Both the position numbers and the translations under genes were made by a program. Shown here piece after piece: positions 11,011 through 22,372 of a stretch of DNA of 64,000 bases. Source of the stretch: Dipteronia dyeriana (Eukaryota > Streptophyta > Magnoliopsida > Sapindales > Sapindaceae). The stretch covers positions 17,315,291-17,379,290 of the forward strand of contig CM065301.1 of assembly GCA_032871835.1 (NCBI GenBank), given 5' to 3'. A model generated the notes under the pieces. That model ran no database searches and was not told the DNA's origin. It was given only the letters and a program-made list of their open reading frames with translations. Position 1 is the stretch's first letter. The number at the start of each line of letters is the position of its first letter.

Positions 11011-12260
11011 ATTGTCTCGGGTTGCATCAATCATATGTGTGGTAAGAAGGAATTCTTTTCTGACCTTAATGAAAATTTCAGAGAATGTGTGAAATTATAG
11101 GACAACTCAAAGATGGTTGTGATGGGAAAAGGCAACATAAGGCTACAAGTCAATGTAATGATTCAAGTTATTACTAGGGTGTTTAATGTACTTGAGTTGA
11201 AGAACAATTTGCTGAGCATTGGACAACTACAAGAAAGAGGACTCACTATTCTAATCTAACGTGGAAAGTGTAAACTTTATCATCCTGAAAGAGGCTTAAT
11301 TATGGAAACTGCCATGTCCTCCAACAAGATGTTTATTTATCTTGCAATGTCTTATCCAAAAGAGTCTACTTGCTTCAATTCAGTAACAAAAGATTCAACT
11401 CAGCTTTGTAGATATGGACACTTAAGCATTACAGGTTTGCGAAATTTTTAACAAAAAGAGATAGTGAGTGGCCTATCACAACTCAAGCCTTCTTTGAAGC
11501 TATATAAGGATTGTTTGGTGGGGAAACAACATATATACTCATTTCCAAAGAAGAGCATGTGGAGAGCTTCTACAGTTCTTCAACTAGTACATGATGATAT
11601 CTGTGGACCAATTACACGCATCCTAAATAGCAAGAAGAGGTACCTGATTAGTTTCATAGATAAATTTAGTCGTAAAATCTAGATTTATCTTCAACAGTCT
11701 TGTTGAAAAGGAAACAGGTTCATACATGAAAGGTTTACGTACTGATCGAGGTGGTGAATTCACATCACTAGAGTTCTATATTTTTTGCAATGAAAATGGT
11801 ATACGTAGGCAATTGACTGATGCATATACTCCACAACAAAACGAAGTTACGAAGAGAAAGAACATGACCATTATGAATATAGTACGTAGCATGCTTTCAA
11901 AGAAGAAGATTCTAAAAAGCTTCTAGCCAGAAGCAGTCAACTGGGTTGTACCCATTCTAAACTAAAGTCCAACACTTGTAGTACAAGATAAGACTCTAAA
12001 AGAAGCCCATAGTGGAGTCAAGCCATCAATTAAGTATTTTAAAGTTTTTGGATATATATCCCATGTTCATGTGACTAATAGTAAGCGAATGAAGCTAGAT
12101 GACAAAAGCTTGCATTGTGTCTTACACGGAGTAAGTGAGGAGTTGAAAGCATATAGGTTATATGATCCAGCTTGTCGAAAAATCATAGTACGTAGAATGT
12201 CATTTTCGAATAAGTTAAGAGTTGGGATTGGGGCAAAAGCCATAAAGAATATATTCTAGT
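11011..12260 (+). pseudogene. Copia protease remnant and integrase
   Basis: The frame resumes with SGCINHMCGKKEFFSDLNE, the residues that follow the protease Asp. The Asp itself sits at the insertion junction and reads Val (ATTGTC). KNNLLSIGQL and GAG-pre-integrase residues follow, then the integrase: VHDDICGP for the first Asp and LRTDRGGEFTS for the second. The third motif reads NEVTKRKN where NGVAERKN is usual, so the catalytic Glu is Lys. Stops at about 11097, 11450 and 11680 and a shift near 11705 break the frame. Confidence 0.86.
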
Positions 12261-13793
12261 TGATTTGGAATAAAGTGATAGTGAAGATGAATCACGTATA
12301 GTTCATGATAATGTAGATGAAAAAAATGTTACAGTGGGAGAAAAAGTAGAGAATTTCGTTTTAAATGAACCAATTGAAGGGAACTCGCCATTCTCAAATG
12401 AAGAAAAGCCTAAAGACCACCAACATGGATGAGAGATTATAAAAGTGGGGAAGGTCTTTCTGAAGAAGAAGAATTAGCTAACTTGGCTATGTTTGCTACG
12501 GTTGATTCAATTTATTATGAAGCTACTGTGAATGAGGAGCATTGGAGAAAAGACATGGAATTAGAGATGGAGGCAATTGTAAAAGATGATACTTGGATAC
12601 TAATAGATTTACCTACTGAAGGAAAAAAGATTGGAGTCAAATCGGTATTAAAAGCAAAGCTTATTGAGAATGGAGAAGTTGGTAAATACAAAGCACGACT
12701 AGTAGCAAAAGGATATGCTCAACAATATAGGATAGATTATACTTAAGTGTTTGCACCTGTGGCATGATTATACACTATTCGTTTAGTGACTGCCCTTGCA
12801 ACTTAAAAATGAAATATCATCTACCAGTTGGACGTGAAATCTACTTTTCTGCATGGTGAACTTAACGACGAAGTCTTTGTTGAACAACCTCGTGGGTATG
12901 AGAAGAAAGGTCGTAAGGAGAAAGTGCATAAGCTGAAGAAGGCTTTATATGGGCTTAAACAATCTCCTCGAGCTTGGTCTATTTTCTGAATGAAGGTTTT
13001 GAACGATGTCCCTATAAACACAATTTGTTCATCAAAACAGAAAAAGAAGGTAAAATCTTGATTATAAATCTGTATGTTCGCGGTCTGATATTCACTGGCA
13101 ATGATGAGTCTATGTTTGTTGATTTTAAACAATCTATGATTCTTCAATTTGATATGAATAATCTTGCAAAGATGAGATATTTTCTTGGTGTTAAGGTTAT
13201 GCAAAGAGTTGATGGTGTCTTCATTAGTAAAAAGGAAATATGTACTGGAAGTCTTGGAACGTTTTGGCATGGACAGAAGCAATTATGTTCATAACCCCAT
13301 TGTTCATGCTTATAAGCTCTCGAAAGATGAAAATGGAGTAAAGGTAAACATCACTTTTATAAGTAAGTTGTGAGAAGTCTTAAATATTTGACTACTACTC
13401 GACCAGGTGTGATGTTTGTAGTAAGTCTTCTCAGTAGATGCATGGAAAATCCCACTGAACTTCACTTGCAAGTAGCTAAAAGGGTTTTGAGGTATTTGAA
13501 AGGTACAAATGACTTTGAAGTGTTCTACAAGACGGGAGGATATGAAGAGCTAATCACCTACACTGACAGTGGTTATGCTGGGGACATGGATGATAGAAAG
13601 AGCACATCGGGGTATGTATTTTTGATGAGTTCAAAGGCAGTGTCTTGGTCTTCAAAGAAGCTGCCAGTATCAATCATTGACGCATAATTTATTGGTGCAG
13701 CCTCATGTGCTTGTCAAGCAGTATGGTGGACAAAGGGTTTTAGAGAAGTTTTGACATACTCAAGGTAAATCTACAGCTGTCTTTTGTGATAGT
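12261..13793 (+). pseudogene. Copia reverse transcriptase and RNase H
   Basis: 12429-12746 encodes the RT N-terminal part (GEVGKYKARLVAKGYAQ), ending in a stop at the usual [23 protein letters not shown] and [15 protein letters not shown] follow with frame changes. The catalytic box (13073-13084) reads YVRG instead of YVDD, so both metal-binding Asp residues of that box are gone. The RNase H part (TTTRPGVMFVVSLLSR, DRKSTSGYVFL) is at 13370-13730, with a stop at 13685. The element continues to 13793 (TAVFCDS), where a solo LTR is inserted. Confidence 0.88.
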
Positions 13794-14355
13794 TGTTGGA
13801 AAATTCCATCATATGGGGCCACACATGTGAATATTAAATGTGTTGTGTTATCTTTTGGTTAAGCCTAAATTAAAGTGATCTAATTAAGATTTAAAGCATT
13901 AAGGCTTAAGGGTATGATTGTCATGGAATTAATGTGTAGATACCAGAGTTGTTATTTCTAATTTGTTGAGGGGCCTAATTAGAAATAGCCAACATATAAT
14001 AATTTGTTTATTATATATATTTAGGGTTATGGTCCCCAAATTACACGATACTTTTGTTTTCTCTGTATCCCCATCAACAGAGCAAAATAGAACACGGTAG
14101 GGTTCATAAAGGTCGTGATAATTTGGAAGATCACAACCTGTTCACAAATCTCCAGCAATGGATTCAGGTACGCTTCCGCTATCGATTATTTTCCACTTTT
14201 CTCTTGAATTGATATGGGTCAATATTGTATGTTTAGGGTTTGATTAAGTATGTATAGAAACATGTTTAGGTTAAGATTTTTCAGATTAATTATGTACCTA
14301 TAAATGTTGATAGATGCTGTTTTTGTTTTATTTGTGTTAATCGAAATTCATTACA
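13794..14355. mobile_element. Solo LTR, 562 bp, with 5-bp TSD ATAGT
   Basis: The sequence runs from TGTTGGAAAA to ATTCATTACA (TG...CA ends). It is flanked by ATAGT at 13789-13793 and 14356-14360. Removing it and one ATAGT joins the RNase H residues FCDS and SSAIKLSKNPVM of the host copia element. No internal domain is present, so recombination between two LTRs is the likely origin. Its family is not identified. Confidence 0.9.
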
Positions 14356-14360
14356 ATAGT

Positions 14361-14616
14361 AGCTCAGCAATCAAGCTTTCCAAGAATCCGGTGATGTAAG
14401 GGCGTAGCAAGCCATAGACGTGCGCTTTCACTTCCTTCGCTAGCTCACAAAAACAGGGATTGTGAAGATAATTCATTGCAGTACTTATTAACATGTAACA
14501 GATGTGATGACAAAGCCTCTAAAGCTTGAAGCTTTCAAGAAGCTGCTTGATCTGTTGGGTGTTTGTCCATAACCAGTTGTAAACTAAGTACCGGTAGCAT
14601 TTAGTTTAAGGAAGGA
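14361..14616 (+). pseudogene. C-terminal end of copia RNase H and polypurine tract
   Basis: SAIKLSKNPVM and, after several frame changes, DVMTKPLKLEAFKKLLDLLG are the usual end of a Tork-type copia polyprotein. The purine run AAGGAAGGA (14609-14616) immediately precedes the 3' LTR. Confidence 0.85.
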
Positions 14617-14897
14617 TGTTAAAGTATTAATATTGTTAGTCTTTCTAAGTTTATAAGATTCTGTTTGGCAGTTTGCTACTGCTCAGTTAATAACTCCTTA
14701 ACGATAGAGAGTGTTTGTTTATTTGACTTAGTCTTTGGTCTGTTACCATGTTTCTATGTTTGTTCAACGTGGGTTGCATCTTTCAGTTGCTGTTTGTTTT
14801 GTAAGGTTGTTTATATAGCCAACTTCTATCATTATTGATGTAGATGATTTCTTCCAACTATTGAATACACAAATTGAGTCTTTCTTAGCTTTTAACA
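14617..14897 (+). repeat. 3' LTR of the Tork-like copia element, 281 bp
   Basis: It begins TGTTAAAG just after the polypurine tract and ends CTTTTAACA, so TGTTAAA and TTTAACA form a 7-bp terminal inverted repeat. A possible target copy, GAAAT, follows at 14898. The matching 5' LTR is not in the window. Confidence 0.82.
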
Positions 14898-15315
14898 GAA
14901 ATAGGGGGCCACCTGTGAAATTTGTAAAGTTATTATTTTTTTCTTTTTAAAAAATGTCATTCTTTTATTTTCTAATAATTAATTTCTATTTTAAAAATAA
15001 TTATTACATCTTTTAAATTATATTTTTTTTTTAATTCAAAAAATTTATTCAAAATTATTTAGAAAACATTTTTAAATTTTAATTAATTATTTTTTAAATA
15101 TTAATATTTTTATTTATAATACTTTTTTAATACATCATCATACAAAGGATAACTTGTTAAAATATAAAGGATTCCATAATGGATTACATATTGCAACCAA
15201 ACAAAGGAATTTATCTAGGAAAGGAATTCTTTTCATACATGGATAATGGATTCCAATAATTCCATTCCTAGATGGATTCTTTTTCTGTGTGCTTTCCTTT
15301 TCATCAACTGAACAT
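14898..15315. other. Non-coding AT-rich spacer
   Basis: T/A-rich DNA with no ORF, repeat boundary or RNA gene that I can recognise. Confidence 0.5.
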
Positions 15316-15418
15316 ACCTAAATCTTGGGTGCATCTTCCACCCTAATGTTGCCAGAAGATGCACACGGCAGCATTAGGGTGGAAGATGCATGGTGCATCG
15401 GATGCATCCAAAAATCTC
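15316..15418. mobile_element. Small foldback MITE, 103 bp, 9-bp TSD
   Basis: It is flanked by ACTGAACAT at 15307-15315 and 15419-15427. Inside, 15331-15353 and 15367-15389 are inverted copies differing at one base, around a 13-nt spacer, and weaker inverted similarity continues to the ends. A 9-bp duplication suggests Mutator-type mobilisation. The hairpin could be mistaken for a microRNA precursor, but the TSD argues for a transposon. Confidence 0.72.
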
Positions 15419-15427
15419 ACTGAACAT

Positions 15428-17100
15428 GGCCTAAGTGGATTTGTTTTCTTCACAATTTCACATCCATTTAACTACCAACTGGGCCTCAAAGCCCTCAACT
15501 CTATTGAATTGTGACCTAACTTGATCATGAGAGCATGTGATCTCTACTTGAAGTTAACAAACTTTTCATTCTTAAAGCTCCGCCATTAAAATAAAGAAAT
15601 AAGATAACAGTTTTTCATGAGCATAGTTCAGTTGATAGATGGATAAATTTGGAGTTTGGACAAACTTGGGGTTTGGATAAATGACTCCAAAATCGGTGGT
15701 TCAAATTCTACAAATACCAAAAAACTTAAAATAAAATAAAAAAGTAATTGGCCTAAATGATAGATAGTGTAAAAAAAATAGCAGTTTTCCTGGTTTACAA
15801 ACTACACGATGATTTTTCTCATAATCTAATTTGTTGGATCTCAGATTATTTTTCAACTCGTTCTGCACAAAATAAGTGAAAAGAAAACGAACTTTCAGCC
15901 ATTAGATTCATAGGCCAAATATCAAATCTCAAGATGACTATATATATATATTAAAATTTATCAGAAATATCGCAATTTTTTTTTCCGTGTGTGAAGCTTT
16001 ACTGCTTTAGGACCATTTGTTATACAGTGCGAGGTCCACATTAGCCAACTCATATATATTCCATATGACAACATATGTTGGGCAGAGCCCATTATAAACT
16101 TAGCAGGCTGCATATATTTTGGTTCATTAAGCGAAAATTCCACATATAGAGGTTGCATTTGGGTCCATATATTTTTGTTCATTCTATTGGGAAATTTAAG
16201 ATCGATTGTCGATCCATTCCAAGCAAAAATGTCCGGTTAATGCCCTGATTTAATTCCTTAATTCATTCTCAAATAAAAACAAATTTATTCTTCAATCCCC
16301 TTTCCGGCATTTTCTCAAACACTTTACGGCCATCATTGGCACAGCGAGCATCCACCACAATTCCTACAATTGACTACCAAGAAATGCGAATATTTCAACG
16401 ACACGCAAATAAAATGAATACCCGGTTCCAGATTATTCAAAAATTAAAGCATATATTTTATGTGCACTCATCTGGGTGGAAGCATAATTGTTGCGTTTTA
16501 TAGAACATTGACTATTTTCAGTGTAGTATCTGCTATTGCATTACTATATATGGCTTTGGGATTGCTTAGAGCCTTAAAAGATTTCAAATTGTTTAATTGG
16601 CCAAAATATAGAGGTTGCATTTGGGTCCATATATTTTGGTTCATTCTATACTCTATAGTGAACTTTAAGAGCTGTCTGGCATCTCCTTTTTGGGTCTAAT
16701 TGCTTATTCAATCGTAAAATTAAAAAAAATTAAAAAAATTAAACAAATTATTATTATTTTCCATGATATCTTACCACATTTTAAAGGACATTAACTATTT
16801 TTGAGTGAAGTAGCTGCTAATCTATTGCCTTTTATTTATGGGTTTGGGGTTGAGAGCTTTAAAATTGTTGAATTGTTGAAGCCAACATCAGATATTTATT
16901 TTTAGGTGAGGATTTAGGATTTAGAGGATTGAATATAGTGTCTTTTTTTGCTTTTTAATTTTTATTACCCGCACGTATCAAATTTCAAATGAAATATTTT
17001 TCATTCAACAATAGTTAATCTGCCTACAAGTTTGACAAATTTGTTAAAATGATTATTACAGAAGAAAAGAAGTAGTTTGAATACGTGAAGATGATAAGTA
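15428..17100. repeat. Non-coding region with a diverged tandem duplication
   Basis: No gene was recognised. Two related pairs of direct repeats occur. The block with GAGGTTGCATTTGGGTCC is at 16144-16188 and 16604-16649. A longer, more diverged block starting GAACATTGACTATTTT at 16504-16600 is matched at 16784-16880. Short ORFs here are not conserved between the copies. Confidence 0.55.
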
Positions 17101-17211
17101 GTACATAAAGTTAATGAAATACAGTACAGTGGAGTACAAAGTTGTACTTGGTATCAATTGAAGGAGTAATTAGATATTATGAAAGTACCGTTGCTTGGGT
17201 GATTGGTGTAC
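17101..17211 (+). promoter_or_regulatory. GTAC cluster, putative SPL7 copper-response elements of MIR398
   Basis: GTAC occurs six times in 111 bp, at 17101, 17124, 17134, 17144, 17185 and 17208 (first base). In plants the GTAC core is bound by SPL7, which switches on MIR398 genes under copper deficiency. A cluster directly upstream of the TATA box and hairpin is what is expected of a MIR398 promoter. Binding is inferred, not shown. Confidence 0.8.
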
Positions 17212-17235
17212 TACAATCGATCCAGTAGTTTTAGG

Positions 17236-17247
17236 TATATATATATG
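17236..17247 (+). promoter_or_regulatory. TATA box of MIR398
   Basis: TATATATATATG lies about 25 bp after the last GTAC motif. It would place a transcription start near 17265-17280, just ahead of the hairpin. Confidence 0.65.
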
Positions 17248-17293
17248 GAATATGGAAGCATGAGTTGTTAAATGTTAATGCAAGAAGGAGGTA

Positions 17294-17400
17294 GAGAGGT
17301 CCTACAGGAGCGACCTGAGATCACATGTAGGATGGCCTTAGACCTTAGTGCCCTACTTTTACCTTTCATGTGTTCTCAGGTCGCCCCTGTCGGGCTTTTC
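17294..17400 (+). ncRNA. MIR398: MIR398 precursor hairpin
   Basis: The 3' arm, 17369-17389, starts TGTGTTCTCAGG and ends TCGCCCCTG, the miR398b/c form found in many plants. The 5' arm, 17307-17327 (GGAGCGACC...TCACATG), is the star strand. The arms pair at 22 of 24 positions (17304-17327 with 17367-17390), and mature and star are offset by 2-nt 3' overhangs as expected for DCL1 cutting. The lower stem continues to about 17294/17400 with some G-U pairs; the loop between the arms is 39 nt. miR398 represses Cu/Zn superoxide dismutases (CSD1, CSD2) and their chaperone CCS, sparing copper when it is scarce. The start and end of the primary transcript are not known. ORFs over the hairpin are incidental. 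Confidence 0.94.
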
Positions 17401-18050
17401 TTTACCACACTATTCTCATCATCACCTGCACCTTGCACCTCACTTTCTTCTTCTTCTTCTTCTTTTTTCCTTTTAATTATTACAATATTTCGGATTTTGG
17501 TGAGATCTTACCCCTTGATCCAATCTCATACTGTCCGGTTTCTTTTATTTTTGATCTATTTAAATTCTAGATTTATTTTTATAAGTTTATTTAAAATTAA
17601 AGTATGATATTTATGAGATTAAGATATCTGATTTTGACAACTCTTATAACACATCATTTAAATGAATATTTTAATTATTATTATTTTATTATTTGAATCA
17701 GAGTGATGGAAATTTGACTTTAGAACCTCAATATTTTATTGTAGGCATTTGCAGCGGTCAAGCTCTCGGTTTATTACTAATATAAATTTTTATGTTTTTT
17801 TTTTTTTTTTTCTGTTAATCAATTACTAACCATACAGATAACAGGCACCATCCATTCTTACGGCTAATATAGAATGGTGATTTATTTCTAAGTTATCCTT
17901 TTCATTTGCTACGAATACAGGTCCAAATCGTTAAACAATGATTGATCGGGATCGGTTAAAACTTGCGTATTTTTTCTTTTTTCTTTTTATGTAAATAATC
18001 TTTTGAGCTGATTAAACATATTATTATTATATGAAACCGATATTATTATT
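17401..18050. other. Sequence downstream of MIR398, no further gene seen
   Basis: A TTC-rich run (about 17445-17470) and T-rich DNA; the first part is probably transcribed as the 3' portion of pri-miR398. Nothing else was recognised. Confidence 0.5.
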
Positions 18051-18894
18051 AAGGATACATTGTACAACATCCCCTAATTTTAGGCATAATTGCAATCGCA
18101 CAAAACTTTCGTTTAAAATTACATAAACCTCCTATGCATTTAGTTTTATACAATTAACAGTTAATGCTGTAAGGGTGAAGTCATCTCTAATAAATAAACA
18201 AATGGTTTTACCATCAGATTACAATGTTCATAATCATTAAAGAAAAAATACTTGAATTCGTTTTATCTTAATTCGATTTCACACTTTGTGTCAAGAATGG
18301 GTCTCTTTCAACATCAATCTACCTTCTTCTTCTACGGACTATGGGTAAAGCTGTTGGACTCGGGCCACACCCAAGTATCAAAAACAACATTGTGAAATTG
18401 AATCCGAAGTCAAGAGGGCTTGGTCTAAGTCATGAGTGATGTGGCCCTCCAACAATCTAAAGTCGTTGTCGGTGTTAAGACCTTGAAACTTGAGGTTGAG
18501 GGTGCACAAGTGTAAAGAATGTCTTCATATAAATGGAGGACTAAGTTTCCGATGGAGTCAGCTGTGTAGCTGTAATTTGTAAAGAAGAAAGTTATGGGTG
18601 ACATAATCGAGGAGAGATCTAATTAAATCTGTTCAAACATGAAGATTTAATTTGATGGAATATATATATCCAATTTTTTAATTAGAAATAAAATATTTAA
18701 CTTATTTCTTTCATGGTAATAAAATAATAATAAAATTATTAAGGACATTTTCATCATTTTATGCTTATAAGTTGGTTAACCGGTAAAATGGATAGAACTC
18801 AACTAAGGATAGGGGATGTTTATACAATTTTAAGTATAAGTTCCATCTAGCTAAAATTATACCTAAATTTTAGGGAAGTTTGCACAATTTACCC
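18051..18894. mobile_element. Candidate non-autonomous TIR element, about 844 bp
   Basis: The ends (about 18053-18092 and the complement of 18855-18894) share roughly 40 bp at about three-quarters identity, including CCCTAA and TTTAGG blocks. TATTATTATT flanks both sides (18041-18050 and 18895-18904). A 10-bp duplication would fit a Mutator-type element, but this flank is low-complexity and could match by chance. The interior is non-coding. Confidence 0.5.
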
Positions 18895-18904
18895 TATTAT
18901 TATT

Positions 18905-19942
18905 CAAAGTTAACTTCATAAAATATTATAATACTTAAAAAAAATTGATTAATGATAAATTGTTGTGCACACATTGAAGCAATGGTTTCAAGACTTTAAG
19001 TTGTTGTCCCTTTTACCCAATCCCAAATTTATACTTCAAAATAAATAAATAAATAAAAAGTAATATTATTTTATGCATTACTCTTCAAAATACATGAGCT
19101 ATAATATATATTGAAAATATATAATAAGAAACTAAGAAATATCCAACGATACAAATACGTCACTATTGTATTTGAGTGGTACCTTATGATGCTCGCTCTA
19201 TTGTTATGATAGAAATAGATAAAATCAACACAAGATAAATTAAACTTCAATCAAGCGAAAGTGTTATGATCTTTCGGTTTCAAATAATATATGACAAGTG
19301 ATGAAATATTTGAAAAGCCAATTAAAATAAAACTACTTGGGTTAAATGAATCAAATGGACAAACTTACCTAAGTTAATTATTGTAGGAAAAAAATAATCA
19401 TTTTGAAAATAAATGTATTTACGGAATTTAAATTATTTTTCAAAACATCGTCGGATCATATTCTAAACATAATGCAAATGAAATTAATTTATAGATTACC
19501 TTAATAGTTCAGTCTCCACAAATCATTTACAATTAGCGCAAGATCGAATCAAGAAGGATTTTTCTTTGAACCAAGTTATAAATCCACCTACAAGACTTAA
19601 AGAAAAAGACAAAAAGTTAAAATCGAATTTTACAACTTACTTTCAAGCTTTTGCCAACGCCAATGAGAATGACAAGCATGGTATAAATCTATTCTTTCTC
19701 TTAAGCCACCTATTTGTAGGTCTAGAAAATAATAATTTGTTTTTTCATAGGACACAGGAATCACAAATCCTATTGAGAAGTCTTTTCCTTTTTATTTTAT
19801 TTTATTCATTTTTCCTTTAAAATCCTATTTTGGTTTATTTTCCATTCCTAATGGGAAATAAAATAAAGAAGTAAGATGAGTCTTTATCTTGGAAACCAAC
19901 ATTTGAGCTCAATAGGTTCCTCTTAGATAATCCAATTTATGT
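18905..19942. other. AT-rich intergenic DNA
   Basis: No gene, RNA or repeat boundary was recognised. The ORF at 19566-19820 has no recognisable domain and a low-complexity Phe/Leu-rich end. Confidence 0.5.
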
Positions 19943-21028
19943 TATGTTTGAGATTGCTTTTGCTTGAGAAATAATCACTTATTTCTCAAGTTTTGAACAA
20001 ATATATGTTTGGTAAACTTTCCAAAAACAAATTATTTTACAATTTGTTCTTCCATTAATCAGCTTTTGAGAAGTTGGGTAGGGGTTGCTTTTGGAAGCAG
20101 AAGCTGACTTATTGCTTTTGGAAGCAGAAACTGGCTTTTTAATTAAAATGACAACAATGCCCTCATATTAAGTAATTATATTTTAAAAAACTATAATTCA
20201 TAAATAATTTTAAAAAAACATAAATTTTGAAATATTAAAATTCAAAATAAAAGACAATATTATTTTTAATAAAAATAAACTTTTTCAAAAAAAAAAAAAC
20301 TTGATGTACCTTGGCCACCATCGTCGCCGAGGAAAGTGGCAGGAGGTTAAATGTGATTCTTCGACGAAGTCGACGCCGTCAGAGGACTTCAGTTTCTGTC
20401 GCGACGGAAGATCCAATGCAATCGAAATCACGGTCAAAATCACGTCGGAGGAACCTGTAGATCCATCACGATCGCGATGATGGAGGAGGCTTGCTGGAGT
20501 ATAACCGATCTCTCCGATGTCAGAAAAGCTTTTTACTGAGTTGTTGATTCAGAGGTTGTCGCCAGAGTTGTTGAAGCTTGATGAAGAAGATGATTGAGTT
20601 GACTCAGTTGTGTTGAGGGAGACTGGGCTTGAGTTGATTCAATAATTGTTTTTTTTTCTGAGTTGACTCAATCTTTTAATTTTAAATCTTTTATTAAATA
20701 ACACTGAAATAAATGGGAAAAAATATATTAGAAAAAAATGTAAAAAAGAAAAAAGAAAGGCTGGAAATAATAATAATAAATAATTACATTATCTTTTATT
20801 AGCTATACTTTAATAATATATATATTATTTTAGCAATAAATGTCTATTTTGATCATTTTCCATAATCAATTAGAGTTTGCCAAACATTTTTTCTTTGTTT
20901 TTTTTTTCCAAATTTGATTATTTATAAAGTTAATTTACCAAACCCTATCAACATATCTTGTAAGTTGATTATTTCTAAAGTTAAGTTATAAGCAGATTAC
21001 TTCTGAAGCAAAGTAATCTCAAACATAG
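19943..21028. mobile_element. Candidate TIR element, about 1.09 kb, with a GC-rich core
   Basis: TATGTTTGAGATT near 19943 is matched by its complement ending near 21028, and the similarity continues inward with CTTTTGCTT versus CTTTGCTTC. A GC-rich block (about 20310-20600) stands out from AT-rich flanks and may be captured genomic sequence. No transposase and no clear target duplication were found. Confidence 0.5.
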
Positions 21029-22372
21029 CTTTTAACTTGTGGAGTTTGACGATCCACAGGTTATTTTAATTACAAGCTCAAATATATTTGGCGCAAGTAC
21101 TAATTAACTCATAATTAATTGGGCCTAAATATATTAATTTCAGTTTAGTCCACTAAAAAACTGAAATTGCACTTTTGAATTAATATAAAATATATTAAAT
21201 ATTTTTACCCTAAGTAATTGTGTGAAATGTACATTCTCATGAAAAACACCAATAATTAAAATGTACTTTTATAATTGTATTATTAATTATTTTATTCCTT
21301 ACCGTCCATACGTCTAATGTATAATTCTGAGTTATCATAAATCATGACTCAATAACTCCTTATTAAATACTTGGAATCAATATCTAAGTTCTCGTAAGAC
21401 TCATAAGATGATATTTACTTTATTTGATTATAAGAGTCATGATGATCATATCTATAAATATATGTTCGCTATGACATATGAATCAATAACGCTAAATTAT
21501 CATGATTAAACTGTTATTCTGTGGTCGTACACATTGATAGCTCACAACTCATAATACATATGTTACATTATTTATCTTAGGATTAAGATAGATATTCCGA
21601 TTGCTCTATTGTGAATATATTATTTCATTAATGGTAAAATCGAAATATACTATTCACTTGATTCGTTCAATACATCATATGTGCTAGGTCTTTTGTTCAA
21701 AGTCTTTCATGGTGATTCTAGACATATCATTTTCCAATTGAAAACAAAAGACCCACAACTTTAATCAAGATAAAGTGTCCAACATGTTTATTAAATTGTG
21801 AACATTTTTAGACTGATTAAATAATTATGTCTACCACACAAGCTTTTTTATATGAATAATTCTTTATGATTCGTTTAATCTTGAATCCTTAGAATATTTT
21901 GTTTTTGACATACATAATGAATAATTTATACATTCTACGTAATTTATTTATAAACAAAAGAGTGACAAACTTTTATTGATATCTAATGATTTGTTCCTTA
22001 CAATTATCACATGTTCATATTCAATATTTAAAAAACTTAAGTTTGACGTACTCCCTGTAGTTAGTTGAAGAATCCAAAAAAGATTTTGATTTTGTTTGAT
22101 TTATAATACGTGGCTTTAGCTATTATACATGAAATGCACTGTTGCAAGGATAGTTACGAGAGATTGTTATTTTTTGTTAGTTTTTAAATTTTTAAAATTT
22201 TATATCTTGGATTTTTGTAGACAATTAGATCGAAATACAATAACTAATAATAACCCAATAATTATCTTGAAATCACATCACCTCTTAACACAAATGTTAG
22301 TGTGAATTTTTTTCATATTGATGGTGAAGGGTTCGAGCCATATTATGCTCATTTATGCTCATTTTACAAATT
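21029..22372. other. AT-rich intergenic DNA
   Basis: No coding region, RNA gene or repeat boundary could be supported. Confidence 0.5.

Larger units (their letters stand above)
781..14897 (+). mobile_element. Tork-like Ty1/copia retrotransposon, 5'-truncated and interrupted twice
   Basis: Copia fragments in the normal order gag - protease - integrase - RT - RNase H - 3' LTR lie on the plus strand at 781-1262, 11011-13793 and 14361-14897. The gaps are an Athila-like element on the minus strand (1263-11010) and a solo LTR (13794-14355). Joining across each gap restores the reading of the copia protein, which shows that both were later insertions. The element is dead: it has many stops, the first zinc-knuckle Cys is Tyr, the integrase Glu is Lys, and the RT YVDD box reads YVRG. 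No 5' LTR is visible. Confidence 0.88.

Noticed and set aside
15331..15389. Second microRNA hairpin candidate
   Set aside because: The stem is part of a 103-bp insert flanked by a 9-bp duplication, and neither arm matches a microRNA family that I know.
17272..17607. ORF of 111 residues over the MIR398 hairpin
   Set aside because: It is Ser/Leu/Phe-rich from a TTC run, has no known domain and coincides with the microRNA hairpin; a second overlapping ORF in another frame looks just as good.
22320..22345. GGTTCGAGCC stretch resembling a tRNA T-arm
   Set aside because: No acceptor, D or anticodon stem can be placed around it.
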